Below, piece by piece: positions 1 through 5,033 of a stretch of 5,065 nucleotides of DNA. Numbering within the stretch: position 1 is the stretch's first letter; every line of letters begins with the position of its first letter. The DNA is from an uncultured Oscillospiraceae bacterium. Its GTDB lineage: Bacteria; Bacillota; Clostridia; Oscillospirales; Acutalibacteraceae. The translations under genes were made by a program, and so were the position numbers. The stretch lies in NCBI GenBank assembly GCA_905200265.1, contig CAJKJS010000136.1, positions 1-5,065 of the forward strand, in the 5' to 3' direction. Under the pieces are notes generated by a model, which ran no database searches, was not told the origin of the DNA, and saw only the letters and a list, made by a program, of their open reading frames with translations.

Positions 1-40
1 GAAAAAAGTAGACACCCACACTTTTGTGAGTGTCTACTTT
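1..40 (-). terminator. Rho-independent terminator of ychF
   Basis: Positions 5-19 and 26-40 form a 15-bp stem around a 6-base loop. Position 16 against 29 is a C-A mismatch if read on the plus strand but a G-U wobble on the minus strand. The minus-strand transcript leaves the stem in a run of Us (complement of 2-7). Both points show that it ends transcription coming from ychF, whose stop codon lies about 48 bases upstream. It may act weakly in the other direction too. Confidence 0.85.
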
Positions 41-87
41 CATTTTACAAGTGCATTTCCTTTTCGGAAAACGGGGTTTTTTATTCA

Positions 88-1182
88 TTATACGTTAAAT
101 AGGAAGTGGACAATGTCGCCGTCCTGCATCACGTATTCTTTCCCTTCGCTGCGCACCAGCCCTTTTTCTTTGGCAGCAGCCATGGTGCCACAAGCCATCA
201 AATCGTCAAAGGAAATCACATCGGCCCGAATAAAGCCACGCTCAAAGTCGGTGTGAATCTTGCCGGCCGCCTGGGGTGCTTTCGTTCCCTTCGTAATCGT
301 CCAGGCGCGACATTCATCCTTACCCGCCGTCAGGTAGGAAATCAGCCCCAACAGGCTGTAGCAGGCATTGATCAGCCGATCCAGCCCGGATTCATGCAGT
401 CCCATATCCGCGAGGAACAGTTCTTTTTCTTCCAGATCCATCCCGGCAATATCCGCTTCAATCTGGGCACAAATGGGCAGTACCGCCGCATGTTCCTTTT
501 CGGCAATCGCCTTTACTTGCTGTAAATACCGGTTCTGCTCCACATCACCTGCGAAATCATCTTCGCTCATATTGGCAGCAAACAGAATGGGTTTATTCGT
601 CAGCAGCGACACCGACGACAGCCACGCCGCTTCTTCTTCCGTGCAAGACACGCTACGGGCACTCTGCCCGGCATCCAGCGCTTCTTTTACCCGCAGGTAA
701 AAATCCAGTTCATCCTGGTATTTTTTGTCGGCTTTGAGCATTTTGCGGGTTTTATCAATACGGCGCTCCAGCACTTCCATATCTGACAGGATCAGTTCCA
801 GGTCAATAGTTTCAATATCCCGGGCAGGGTCGATACTGCCTTCCACGTGGATAATATCGTCATTTTCAAAGCAGCGCACCACATGAACAATAGCATCCAC
901 TTCTCGAATATTGGCCAAAAATTTGTTGCCGAGTCCTTCCCCCTTGGAAGCACCACGCACCAGCCCGGCAATATCCACGAATTCAATGGTAGCGGGGGTA
1001 TACTTATTCGGTTCATACATATCGCGCAGTTTATCCAGCCGCTTGTCCGGTACCGCCACCACGCCCACATTGGGTTCAATGGTGCAGAACGGATAGTTGG
1101 CCGACTGGGCGCCGGCGTTCGTAATGGCGTTAAAAAGGGTACTTTTGCCCACGTTGGGCAGACCTACGATCCCTAATTTCAT
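88..1182 (-). CDS. ychF: Ribosome-associated P-loop ATPase YchF (OLA1 family)
   Basis: A cytosolic TRAFAC-class P-loop protein of the Obg family. Family members hydrolyse ATP rather than GTP, bind ribosomes and influence stress responses. The 364-residue product matches the usual length of about 363. Visible motifs are the P-loop GLPNVGKST (7-15), the switch region around NYPFCTIEPN (29-38), DIAGLV (70-75) as the Walker B/G3 motif, and NMSEDD (204-209) at the G4 position. NMSE in place of NKxD is the change linked to ATP preference. Residues from about 280 to 364 form the TGS domain, with the typical TAGKDECRAWTI and HTDFERGFIRADVI stretches. The start at 1182 gives the canonical MKLGIVGLPNVGKS N-terminus. 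The reading frame stays open upstream to 1299, but that extension would contain the gene's own promoter (1226-1254). An AAAGG-type ribosome binding site lies 12 bases before the ATG. The gene appears monocistronic, with its own terminator. Confidence 0.97.
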   Translation of the reverse strand: MKLGIVGLPNVGKSTLFNAITNAGAQSANYPFCTIEPNVGVVAVPDKRLDKLRDMYEPNKYTPATIEFVDIAGLVRGASKGEGLGNKFLANIREVDAIVHVVRCFENDDIIHVEGSIDPARDIETIDLELILSDMEVLERRIDKTRKMLKADKKYQDELDFYLRVKEALDAGQSARSVSCTEEEAAWLSSVSLLTNKPILFAANMSEDDFAGDVEQNRYLQQVKAIAEKEHAAVLPICAQIEADIAGMDLEEKELFLADMGLHESGLDRLINACYSLLGLISYLTAGKDECRAWTITKGTKAPQAAGKIHTDFERGFIRADVISFDDLMACGTMAAAKEKGLVRSEGKEYVMQDGDIVHFLFNV

Positions 1183-1225
1183 AGTGTTGTTACGACCTTT
1201 CTCTTCTTTTGCGGACTTTCCCTTT

Positions 1226-1254
1226 ATTATAGGGGATTTGTCGGCTTTGCGCAA
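1226..1254 (-). promoter_or_regulatory. Sigma-A promoter of ychF
   Basis: Reading the minus strand, TTGCGC (1249-1254) is followed by 17 bases and then a perfect TATAAT (1226-1231). Transcription would begin near 1219, giving a leader of about 37 bases before the ATG at 1182. The promoter lies inside the open N-terminal extension of the frame and so argues for the shorter YchF. It is divergent from the plus-strand promoter at 1365-1393. Confidence 0.8.
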
Positions 1255-1320
1255 GGTGTCCGCTTCTTTCCTTTGAAAAAAGCCGTCTATGATTTCCATT
1301 TTATACAGCTTGGTCTGGCA

Positions 1321-1355
1321 GGGAAAAGAGAAGTCATTCCCTTGCTCTTTTTTCC
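1321..1355 (+). promoter_or_regulatory. Possible operator-like dyad upstream of the first promoter copy
   Basis: GGGAAAAGAG (1321-1330) is nearly complementary to CTCTTTTTTCC (1345-1355), just upstream of the -35 element. The second promoter copy keeps the same two arms but with far fewer bases between them (2019-2039). Persistence of both arms in both copies suggests a protein site or a curved A/T tract. Because the spacing differs so much, a single rigid operator is doubtful. Confidence 0.25.
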
Positions 1356-1414
1356 TGACTCTTGTTGCTTTTTATACACCTGCAAGGTACAATGAAGTTG
1401 TAGTAGAACCTGTC
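1345..1414 (+). repeat. Promoter module, copy 1 of 2
   Basis: This stretch aligns with 2029-2097, with about 57 of 70 columns identical and one gap. Conserved blocks are CTCTTTTTTCCTGA, TTGTTGCTTTTTAT, GGTACAAT and GTAGAAC-TGTC, which cover the -35, the -10 and the first transcribed bases. Divergence is concentrated in the spacer and just after the -10, as expected of a duplicated promoter region kept under selection. The copies are 684 bases apart and flank the gene at 1476-1991. Confidence 0.85.
1365..1393 (+). promoter_or_regulatory. Promoter of the 1476-1991 gene (P1)
   Basis: TTGCTT (1365-1370), 17 bases, then TACAAT (1388-1393). TTGTTG at 1362-1367 is an alternative -35 but would need a 20-base spacer. 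Transcription would start near 1400 and leave a leader of about 75 bases before the ATG at 1476. The same arrangement recurs at 2049-2076, which strengthens the call. Confidence 0.75.
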
Positions 1415-1475
1415 CTTTTGCAAAAAGCTATGGAGGTTCGCCAAAGTCCGACACAGGTTGAAAGGGGGACTTTTT
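1400..1475 (+). promoter_or_regulatory. Structured 5' leader with possible SD-masking helix
   Basis: Two perfect 7-bp pairings can be drawn. AACCTGT (1407-1413) pairs with ACAGGTT (1453-1459), and AAAGTCC (1443-1449) pairs with GGACTTT (1467-1473). The second uses the last two Gs of the Shine-Dalgarno run (1464-1468) and reaches to 3 bases before the start codon, so it could block initiation. The strands interleave, so the helices form either an H-type pseudoknot or two competing folds. No known riboswitch consensus was recognised. The function is inferred from pairing alone. Confidence 0.35.
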
Positions 1476-1991
1476 ATGAAAAAGAAGCTATGGATCACAT
1501 TCGGTGTTTTCGCCGTACTGCTGGCCGCGCTGCTGGGCGGTTATACCTGGGTTTATTATTCTGCGGCCAAAGGTTTGGACTTTGGCGATGCCGATATTGC
1601 CGAACTGGTGGTTTATCAAGGGGATAAAGAAGTCGCCCGGGTATCGGACCCGGACAAAATCGAAGCGTTTTCTCAGCTGTTTGCCAGCGAAACCCTGCGG
1701 GATGACCTGATGTGCGCCTCCCGGGAAGCAGTTGCAGAAGACCGCACTGCGGCCCATCTGGACGGCTGCGTTGAAGTGATCTTAACAAAAAACTGCACGC
1801 GCTTTACCGGGGACGAAAGTTGGTCCTCTCACATGCACGGGCAGGATGGCTTTGACCACATGGTACTGACCGAACAGGGACTATTCCTGTACCGGGAAGA
1901 AGATGGCGCGTTATCCGGCTGCTACCCCACTTTCCTGAATCAAGAGGACTTGTACCAGCGGGCGGTCACACTGCTGACAGACGGCACGTAA
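1476..1991 (+). CDS. Membrane-anchored protein of unknown function
   Basis: Not recognised. The 171-residue product starts MKKKLW and has one hydrophobic segment (about 5-28). The positive N-terminus suggests a signal anchor or an uncleaved signal peptide with the rest outside the membrane; there is no lipobox cysteine. The remainder (about 30-171) is acidic and hydrophilic, with alternating strand-like stretches such as ELVVYQGDKEVARVSD (43-58), CVEVILTK (98-105) and HMVLTEQGLFLYR (128-140), suggesting a small mainly beta domain. Four cysteines (80, 98, 107, 149) lie in the presumed exported part. The ATG at 1476 follows an AGGGGG ribosome binding site by 7 bases. A TTG at 1458 in the same frame would add MKGGLF but lies upstream of that site, so it is rejected. 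The gene stands alone between ychF and the rsmI block, has its own promoter and leader, and no strong terminator directly follows it. It could be a lineage-specific envelope protein. Confidence 0.85.
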   Translation: MKKKLWITFGVFAVLLAALLGGYTWVYYSAAKGLDFGDADIAELVVYQGDKEVARVSDPDKIEAFSQLFASETLRDDLMCASREAVAEDRTAAHLDGCVEVILTKNCTRFTGDESWSSHMHGQDGFDHMVLTEQGLFLYREEDGALSGCYPTFLNQEDLYQRAVTLLTDGT

Positions 1992-2018
1992 GAGATAAGT
2001 TTTTGTCATTTTTAAAAA

Positions 2019-2039
2019 GGGAAAAGCACTCTTTTTTCC
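2019..2039 (+). promoter_or_regulatory. Possible operator-like dyad upstream of the second promoter copy
   Basis: GGGAAAAG (2019-2026) and CTTTTTTCC (2031-2039) can pair around CACT with one wobble and one bulge. It resembles the dyad at 1321-1355. It also lies about 30 bases after the stop of the upstream gene and might serve as a weak terminator, but no T-run follows the hairpin. Confidence 0.22.
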
Positions 2040-2097
2040 TGATCATTGTTGCTTTTTATTGCCTGTATGGTACAATAAAATTAAAGTAGAACTTGTC
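2029..2097 (+). repeat. Promoter module, copy 2 of 2
   Basis: The diverged counterpart of 1345-1414. It keeps the upstream CTCTTTTTTCCTGA block, TTGTTGCTTTTTAT, GGTACAAT and the transcribed GTAGAAC-TGTC motif. After this point the two copies differ, although both continue with an AAAAAG run and a GGAGG within about 25 bases. It may descend from duplication of the promoter at 1365-1393, or from duplication of a longer unit that has since lost its gene. Confidence 0.85.
2049..2076 (+). promoter_or_regulatory. Second copy of the promoter (P2)
   Basis: TTGCTT (2049-2054), 16 bases, then TACAAT (2071-2076). TTGTTG at 2046-2051 would give a 19-base spacer. The predicted start is near 2083. No convincing coding frame with a ribosome binding site follows before the terminator at 2209-2256, so the product is probably RNA. 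Confidence 0.65.
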
Positions 2098-2256
2098 TTT
2101 TTTGTGAGAAAAAAGCGGAGGCTATCGGCTTTTTCATCCGTCCGGGATTTTTAGGCAGACGTACCTATGGCCGCTTTGCATGGATTCGTAATCCCTCCTC
2201 TTCTCATAAAAGAAGGGAGCGAAAAGTTTCGGCTTTTCGCTCCCTTCTTTCTTTTT
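2083..2256 (+). ncRNA. Putative small non-coding RNA of about 175 bases
   Basis: The interval is bounded by promoter P2 and a strong terminator with a plus-strand T-run, and holds no credible gene. Candidate nested helices are 2100-2110 with 2201-2211 (11 bp, one G-U), 2112-2118 with 2171-2177 (7 bp, perfect), 2182-2186 with 2190-2194 (5 bp, 3-base loop) and 2152-2155 with 2164-2167. Together these make a three-way junction next to the terminator hairpin. Competing folds exist: CTTTTTT/AAAAAAG at 2097-2103 and 2109-2115, and GGAGG (2117-2121) with CCTCC (2194-2198). Size and the closed rod-like ends recall 6S RNA, but I could not match a 6S consensus, nor SRP RNA or any riboswitch. It may instead be only a decayed leader left by duplication. 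Confidence 0.4.
2209..2256. terminator. Bidirectional terminator between rsmI and the plus-strand transcript
   Basis: A perfect 18-bp inverted repeat (2209-2226 with 2233-2250) encloses the loop TTTCGG. On the plus strand it is followed by CTTTTT (2251-2256), and on the minus strand the stem exits through four Us. It begins 4 bases past the rsmI stop codon, so it ends the trmN-rsmI transcript and also any plus-strand RNA from P2. Confidence 0.92.
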
Positions 2257-3094
2257 ATTCCGATGGATGCCCCAGTTGCCGGTAGATCTCATTTTTGCGG
2301 TATCCGGTCAGAGCTGCCACTTCTTTGGCAGCCGCTGCTGCTGAAAGCCCCTGTTGCATCCGTTCTTTTGCCAGGTTCACGGCCTGTTCTACGCTCATTT
2401 TTTCGCCGTCTGATTCCTCAGCCGTAGCGCCTTCCACCACCAGCACAAATTCGCCTCGGGGGGGATTGTCGGCATAATACGTCATAGCCTGCGACAGCGT
2501 CGTGCGAAATACTTCTTCGTGGATTTTCGTCAGTTCCCGCACCAGCGAAATACGCCGGTCGCCCAGGTTCTCATACAAGTCCTGCAATGTTGTACGCAAT
2601 TTATGGGGGGCTTCATAAAAAATCAGGGTGTGGGTATCATGCCGCAGGGACTGCAAATGGTCGCGGCGGCCTTTTTTATTCGTCGTCAAAAACCCTTCAA
2701 ACGCAAACCGGCCGGTGGGTAACCCACTTACAGCCAGTGCCGTTACCACCGCGCTGGGGCCGGGAACAGCCAATACCGGAATTCCCTGCTGCGCACACTG
2801 ACTGACGAGCATTTCGCCGGGATCGCTGATCGCCGGCATTCCGGCATCACTGACCAGCGCCGCATCTTCGCCTTGCCGGAGTCGTTGACAGATGATTTCG
2901 CCCCGTTCATATTTATTGTGCTCAAAATAACTGACCATGGGCTTTTTAATGCCAAAATGATTCAGAAGTTTCAGGGTCACCCGCGTATCTTCAGCTGCGA
3001 TAAAATCTACACTTTGAAGAATCTCCACGGCCCGGGGCGATAAATCCCCCAGATTCCCGATGGGTGTCCCTACAATATATAACGTTCCGCTCAT
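2255..3094 (-). CDS. rsmI: 16S rRNA (cytidine(1402)-2'-O)-methyltransferase RsmI
   Basis: Uses S-adenosylmethionine to 2'-O-methylate C1402 of 16S rRNA in the decoding centre of the small subunit. The 279-residue product is a normal family length. It has the tetrapyrrole-methylase fold: N-terminal YIVGTPIGNLGDLSPRA (6-22), AAEDTRVTLKLLNHFGI (33-49), the nucleotide-binding LVSDAGMPAISDPG (80-93), VPGPSAVVTALAVSGLP (110-126) and FEGFL (132-136). A C-terminal helical segment (about 235-275, ending TGYRKNEIYRQLG) matches the small RsmI HTH domain. The start at 3094 forms ATGA with the trmN stop, a 4-base overlap that implies translational coupling. The frame stays open to 3415, but only as a shadow of trmN. 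B. subtilis has yazA between these two genes; it is absent here. Confidence 0.97.
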   Translation of the reverse strand: MSGTLYIVGTPIGNLGDLSPRAVEILQSVDFIAAEDTRVTLKLLNHFGIKKPMVSYFEHNKYERGEIICQRLRQGEDAALVSDAGMPAISDPGEMLVSQCAQQGIPVLAVPGPSAVVTALAVSGLPTGRFAFEGFLTTNKKGRRDHLQSLRHDTHTLIFYEAPHKLRTTLQDLYENLGDRRISLVRELTKIHEEVFRTTLSQAMTYYADNPPRGEFVLVVEGATAEESDGEKMSVEQAVNLAKERMQQGLSAAAAAKEVAALTGYRKNEIYRQLGHPSE

Positions 3095-3846
3095 GCTTCC
3101 GTTTTCCTTTCGCGGTTTTGTCGGTAGTCCCCGAAAATTTCCTGAAGGGCCAATGTATCCTGCCCATTTTCCTGCAAAATCAGGGTAGGTAGTAGCCGAA
3201 TCCCCGGTTTTCCACCCCGGCGACCTTCCAGCAAGAATAAAAACGGCTCTTTGCCGTCCCGCTGCTGTACAAGCTGTAACCGTTTGGGTTCCAGTGAAAA
3301 GGCTCGTAAGGTGTTGATGGCATCGGTCAACCGGTGAGGCCGGTGGCACAAACACAGCCGTCCACCCCATCGCAGGGCCACTTTGGCCGTACGGGCTACA
3401 TCTTCTAAAGTACAAGTCGTTTCGTGGCGGGCTGCCTGGTCACTGGTGGTTCCGCTGAGGATTCCTGTACCCGCTGCCTGATACGGTGGATTACAGGCAA
3501 TCACATCCAAATCTCGTAACCCATTTTCCTTTGGCTGCCGTAAATCCCCCTGTTGTACCGAAATTATGGAAGAAAAACCGTTTTCCTGTACAGAGGTTTG
3601 TGCTAAATTGCAGGCTTCCTCTTGCAATTCCAGTGCCTGAATAGGACCTCTTACCCCCCGAGACGCCCACCATAATGGTATGGTTCCACACCCGGTACCC
3701 AAATCCGCACAACGTTCCCTGGGTTTTGGCATGGAAAAATGGGCCAATAATAGGGTATCCGTATTAAAACTGTGGCGGGGTGTTACATACACAAACGCAT
3801 TTTTCCCCAGCGGTTCCCGCCGGGCATCCATGGGTAAAAGGGCCAC
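3091..3846 (-). CDS. trmN: tRNA1(Val) (adenine(37)-N6)-methyltransferase, TrmN/YabB/YfiC family
   Basis: A Rossmann-fold SAM-dependent N6-adenine methyltransferase of the COG4123 group. The E. coli member methylates A37 of tRNA1(Val), and the Bacillus yabB product is its relative. The product has 251 residues. CADLGTGCGTIPL (46-58) is the SAM-binding loop, ALELQEEACNLA (71-82) holds the acidic residue at the end of strand 2, and DVIACNPPY (114-122) contains the catalytic NPPY motif of N6-adenine methyltransferases. The N-terminal stretch around HSFNTDTLLLAHF (25-37) is typical of the family. The start is GTG at 3846, chosen because AAAGGAGG lies 6 bases upstream. It sits 76 bases after the ferredoxin gene with a terminator in between, and overlaps rsmI by 4 bases. 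The exact tRNA substrate here is inferred. Confidence 0.92.
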   Translation of the reverse strand: MALLPMDARREPLGKNAFVYVTPRHSFNTDTLLLAHFSMPKPRERCADLGTGCGTIPLWWASRGVRGPIQALELQEEACNLAQTSVQENGFSSIISVQQGDLRQPKENGLRDLDVIACNPPYQAAGTGILSGTTSDQAARHETTCTLEDVARTAKVALRWGGRLCLCHRPHRLTDAINTLRAFSLEPKRLQLVQQRDGKEPFLFLLEGRRGGKPGIRLLPTLILQENGQDTLALQEIFGDYRQNRERKTEA

Positions 3847-3852
3847 GTTGAT

Positions 3853-3860
3853 CCTCCTTT
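3853..3860 (-). promoter_or_regulatory. Strong Shine-Dalgarno fixing the GTG start of trmN
   Basis: AAAGGAGG on the minus strand ends 6 bases before the GTG at 3846. It selects this start over the in-frame ATG six codons into the frame. The site lies only 5 bases past the T-tract of the preceding terminator, leaving no room for a separate promoter downstream of that terminator. Confidence 0.85.
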
Positions 3861-3865
3861 GGCAG

Positions 3866-3902
3866 AAAAAAAGACAGAGCCAGGAAAAACCCCGACCCTG
3901 TC
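3866..3902 (-). terminator. Rho-independent terminator between ferredoxin and trmN
   Basis: On the minus strand, 3873-3902 folds into a 12-13 bp stem that relies on three internal G-U wobbles and a short U-rich loop, followed by seven Us (complement of 3866-3872). Read on the plus strand the wobbles become A-C mismatches, so it works in the ferredoxin direction only. It starts about 20 bases after the ferredoxin stop. trmN and rsmI lie immediately downstream, so some read-through is implied unless they have a promoter I did not see. Confidence 0.85.
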
Positions 3903-3922
3903 CTTTTCAGCTTTTGTAATGA

Positions 3923-4093
3923 TTAAGCCTCGTGGGGAGCGCCAACGGGGCAAACACCAGCGCAAGCACCACAGTCGCAGCACACATCGGCATTGATCTC
4001 ATATTTGCCATCGCCTTCGGAGATAGCACCTACAGGGCAGCCGGATTCACAAGCACCGCACATTACGCAATCGTCAGAAATAACATATGCCAT
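3923..4093 (-). CDS. 2[4Fe-4S] ferredoxin, clostridial type
   Basis: A small cytosolic electron carrier with two [4Fe-4S] clusters, of the kind that serves pyruvate:ferredoxin oxidoreductase, hydrogenase and similar low-potential enzymes in anaerobes. The 56-residue product has two CxxCxxCxxxCP motifs: C9, C12, C15, C19-P20 and C38, C41, C44, C48-P49. Both are followed by VGA, and the halves show the internal symmetry of the family. One extra cysteine (C39) sits beside the second motif. The ATG at 4093 follows GGAGGTG by about 8 bases and gives the usual MAYVI N-terminus; a longer in-frame opening to 4225 runs into ricT and is rejected. It has its own promoter (4127-4154) and terminator (3866-3902), so it probably makes an abundant monocistronic mRNA. 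The physiological partner cannot be told from the window. Confidence 0.95.
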   Translation of the reverse strand: MAYVISDDCVMCGACESGCPVGAISEGDGKYEINADVCCDCGACAGVCPVGAPHEA

Positions 4094-4126
4094 GAATAAA
4101 ACACCTCCATTAGAGTTTATACTGCT

Positions 4127-4154
4127 ATTATAGCATACTTCAAAAAAACTGCAA
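4127..4154 (-). promoter_or_regulatory. Promoter of the ferredoxin gene
   Basis: On the minus strand TTGCAG (4149-4154) is followed by 16 bases and a perfect TATAAT (4127-4132). TG one base upstream of the -10 makes it an extended -10 element, and the seven-T run in the spacer is notable. Transcription would begin near 4120, giving a leader of under 30 bases. It fills most of the 70-base gap after ricT and looks like a strong constitutive promoter. Confidence 0.85.
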
Positions 4155-4163
4155 GAATTTTTC

Positions 4164-5033
4164 TTAGGATTTCCGGTCAGATTCTGTCGAATTTGCTTCC
4201 ATCTTTTTCCCTTTAGACCCTTCATTTCGTACCGGCCGGACTTCCTTTACCGAAAAGATCTGGGGAGCGGCATCCGGATTTTTTTCCATTTGTACCGCTA
4301 CCGTGGCACGCAGTAAATTTTGCTCCACTACCGTACCTTTTCCTGCCGGTGTAGTCACCACTGTCCCCACCCGCGGGGTGGTACGCAGCATATCCAGGTA
4401 GGAAGCCTGTTCATATTTTAAGCAGCACATCAGCCGGCCGCAGGTGCCGGAAATTTTCACCGGATTCAGGGACAAATTCTGTTCCTTGGCCATTTTGATG
4501 GAAACTGGCTGGAATCCGCCTAAAAAGGACGAACAGCAGAGCGGACGGCCACAAATCCCCAGCCCGCCTAGCATTTTGGCTTCATCACGCACCCCGATTT
4601 GGCGCAGTTCAATGCGGGTACGGAACACTCCCGCCAGGTCTTTGACCAGTTCGCGGAAATCCACCCGGCCATCGGCGGTAAAATAAAACAGAATTTTGCT
4701 GTTGTCGAAGGTATATTCGACATCCACCAGCTTCATTTCCAGCTTGTGGGCAGCAATTTTCCGGTTGCAAATCTCAAAAGCCGTTTTTTCGTGGAGTTTG
4801 TTTTCCGCCACATGCTTTTTATCTTCTTCCGTCGCCAAACGCAACAGTTTTTTTAGGGGCTGTACAATCGATTCATCGGGGACATCCCGGTTTTCCATGG
4901 CCACTTCGCCACATTCAATGCCGCGGGCCGTTTCTACGATCACCGCGTCACCTTTTTTCAGCTCCTGGCCATCCGGGTCAAAATAATACACTTTGCCCAC
5001 TTCTTTAAAGCGGACACCAATTACAACTGCCAT
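4164..5033 (-). CDS. ricT: PSP1-domain protein RicT (YaaT), regulator of RNase Y
   Basis: In B. subtilis RicT forms the Y-complex with RicA (YmcA) and RicF (YlbF). That complex carries [4Fe-4S] clusters, steers RNase Y to particular mRNAs and affects sporulation, competence and biofilm formation. This 289-residue product has an N-terminal part beginning VVIGVRFKEVGKVYYF (3-18) and the central PSP1 region (about 60-145) with the cysteine-rich block after it. The six conserved cysteines are present: GICGRPLCC (159-167; C161, C166, C167) and GTCGRLMCC (196-204; C198, C203, C204). A small beta segment around VGTVVTTPAGKGTVVEQN (222-239) follows, and the charged tail (about 270-289) looks disordered. 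The ATG at 5033 has an AGAGAGG site about 11 bases upstream. In Bacillus this gene follows holB and precedes yabA and yabB; the gene to its right is outside the window. RicA and RicF are not in view, so their presence here is untested. Confidence 0.95.
   Translation of the reverse strand: MAVVIGVRFKEVGKVYYFDPDGQELKKGDAVIVETARGIECGEVAMENRDVPDESIVQPLKKLLRLATEEDKKHVAENKLHEKTAFEICNRKIAAHKLEMKLVDVEYTFDNSKILFYFTADGRVDFRELVKDLAGVFRTRIELRQIGVRDEAKMLGGLGICGRPLCCSSFLGGFQPVSIKMAKEQNLSLNPVKISGTCGRLMCCLKYEQASYLDMLRTTPRVGTVVTTPAGKGTVVEQNLLRATVAVQMEKNPDAAPQIFSVKEVRPVRNEGSKGKKMEANSTESDRKS

Noticed and set aside
106..525. Antisense frame inside ychF
   Set aside because: A typical complement-strand shadow of a conserved gene, with no ribosome binding site or family features.
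1183..1299. N-terminal extension of YchF by 39 residues
   Set aside because: The canonical N-terminus and ribosome binding site fit the start at 1182, and the extension contains a complete promoter for the gene.
1289..1627. Plus-strand frame across the P1 leader
   Set aside because: It covers a promoter and then runs out of frame through the membrane-protein gene, with a shadow-like arginine- and cysteine-rich composition.
2083..2256. Identification of the putative RNA as 6S RNA
   Set aside because: Size and long-range pairing are suggestive, but the central bubble and conserved 6S sequence elements could not be placed with confidence.
2167..2427. Plus-strand frame of 86 codons downstream of P2
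   Set aside because: No ribosome binding site; it crosses the perfect terminator hairpin and continues antisense inside rsmI with no recognisable protein features.
3095..3415. Extended RsmI reading frame
   Set aside because: It lies wholly inside trmN in another frame. The ATGA overlap and the normal family N-terminus place the start at 3094.
4141..4166. Terminator directly after ricT
   Set aside because: Only a 5-bp all-A/T-type hairpin with a 3-base loop precedes the T-run, and that T-run is part of the ferredoxin promoter spacer.
4094..4225. Extended ferredoxin reading frame
   Set aside because: It runs through the ferredoxin promoter and into the end of ricT. The start at 4093 has a good ribosome binding site and gives the family N-terminus.
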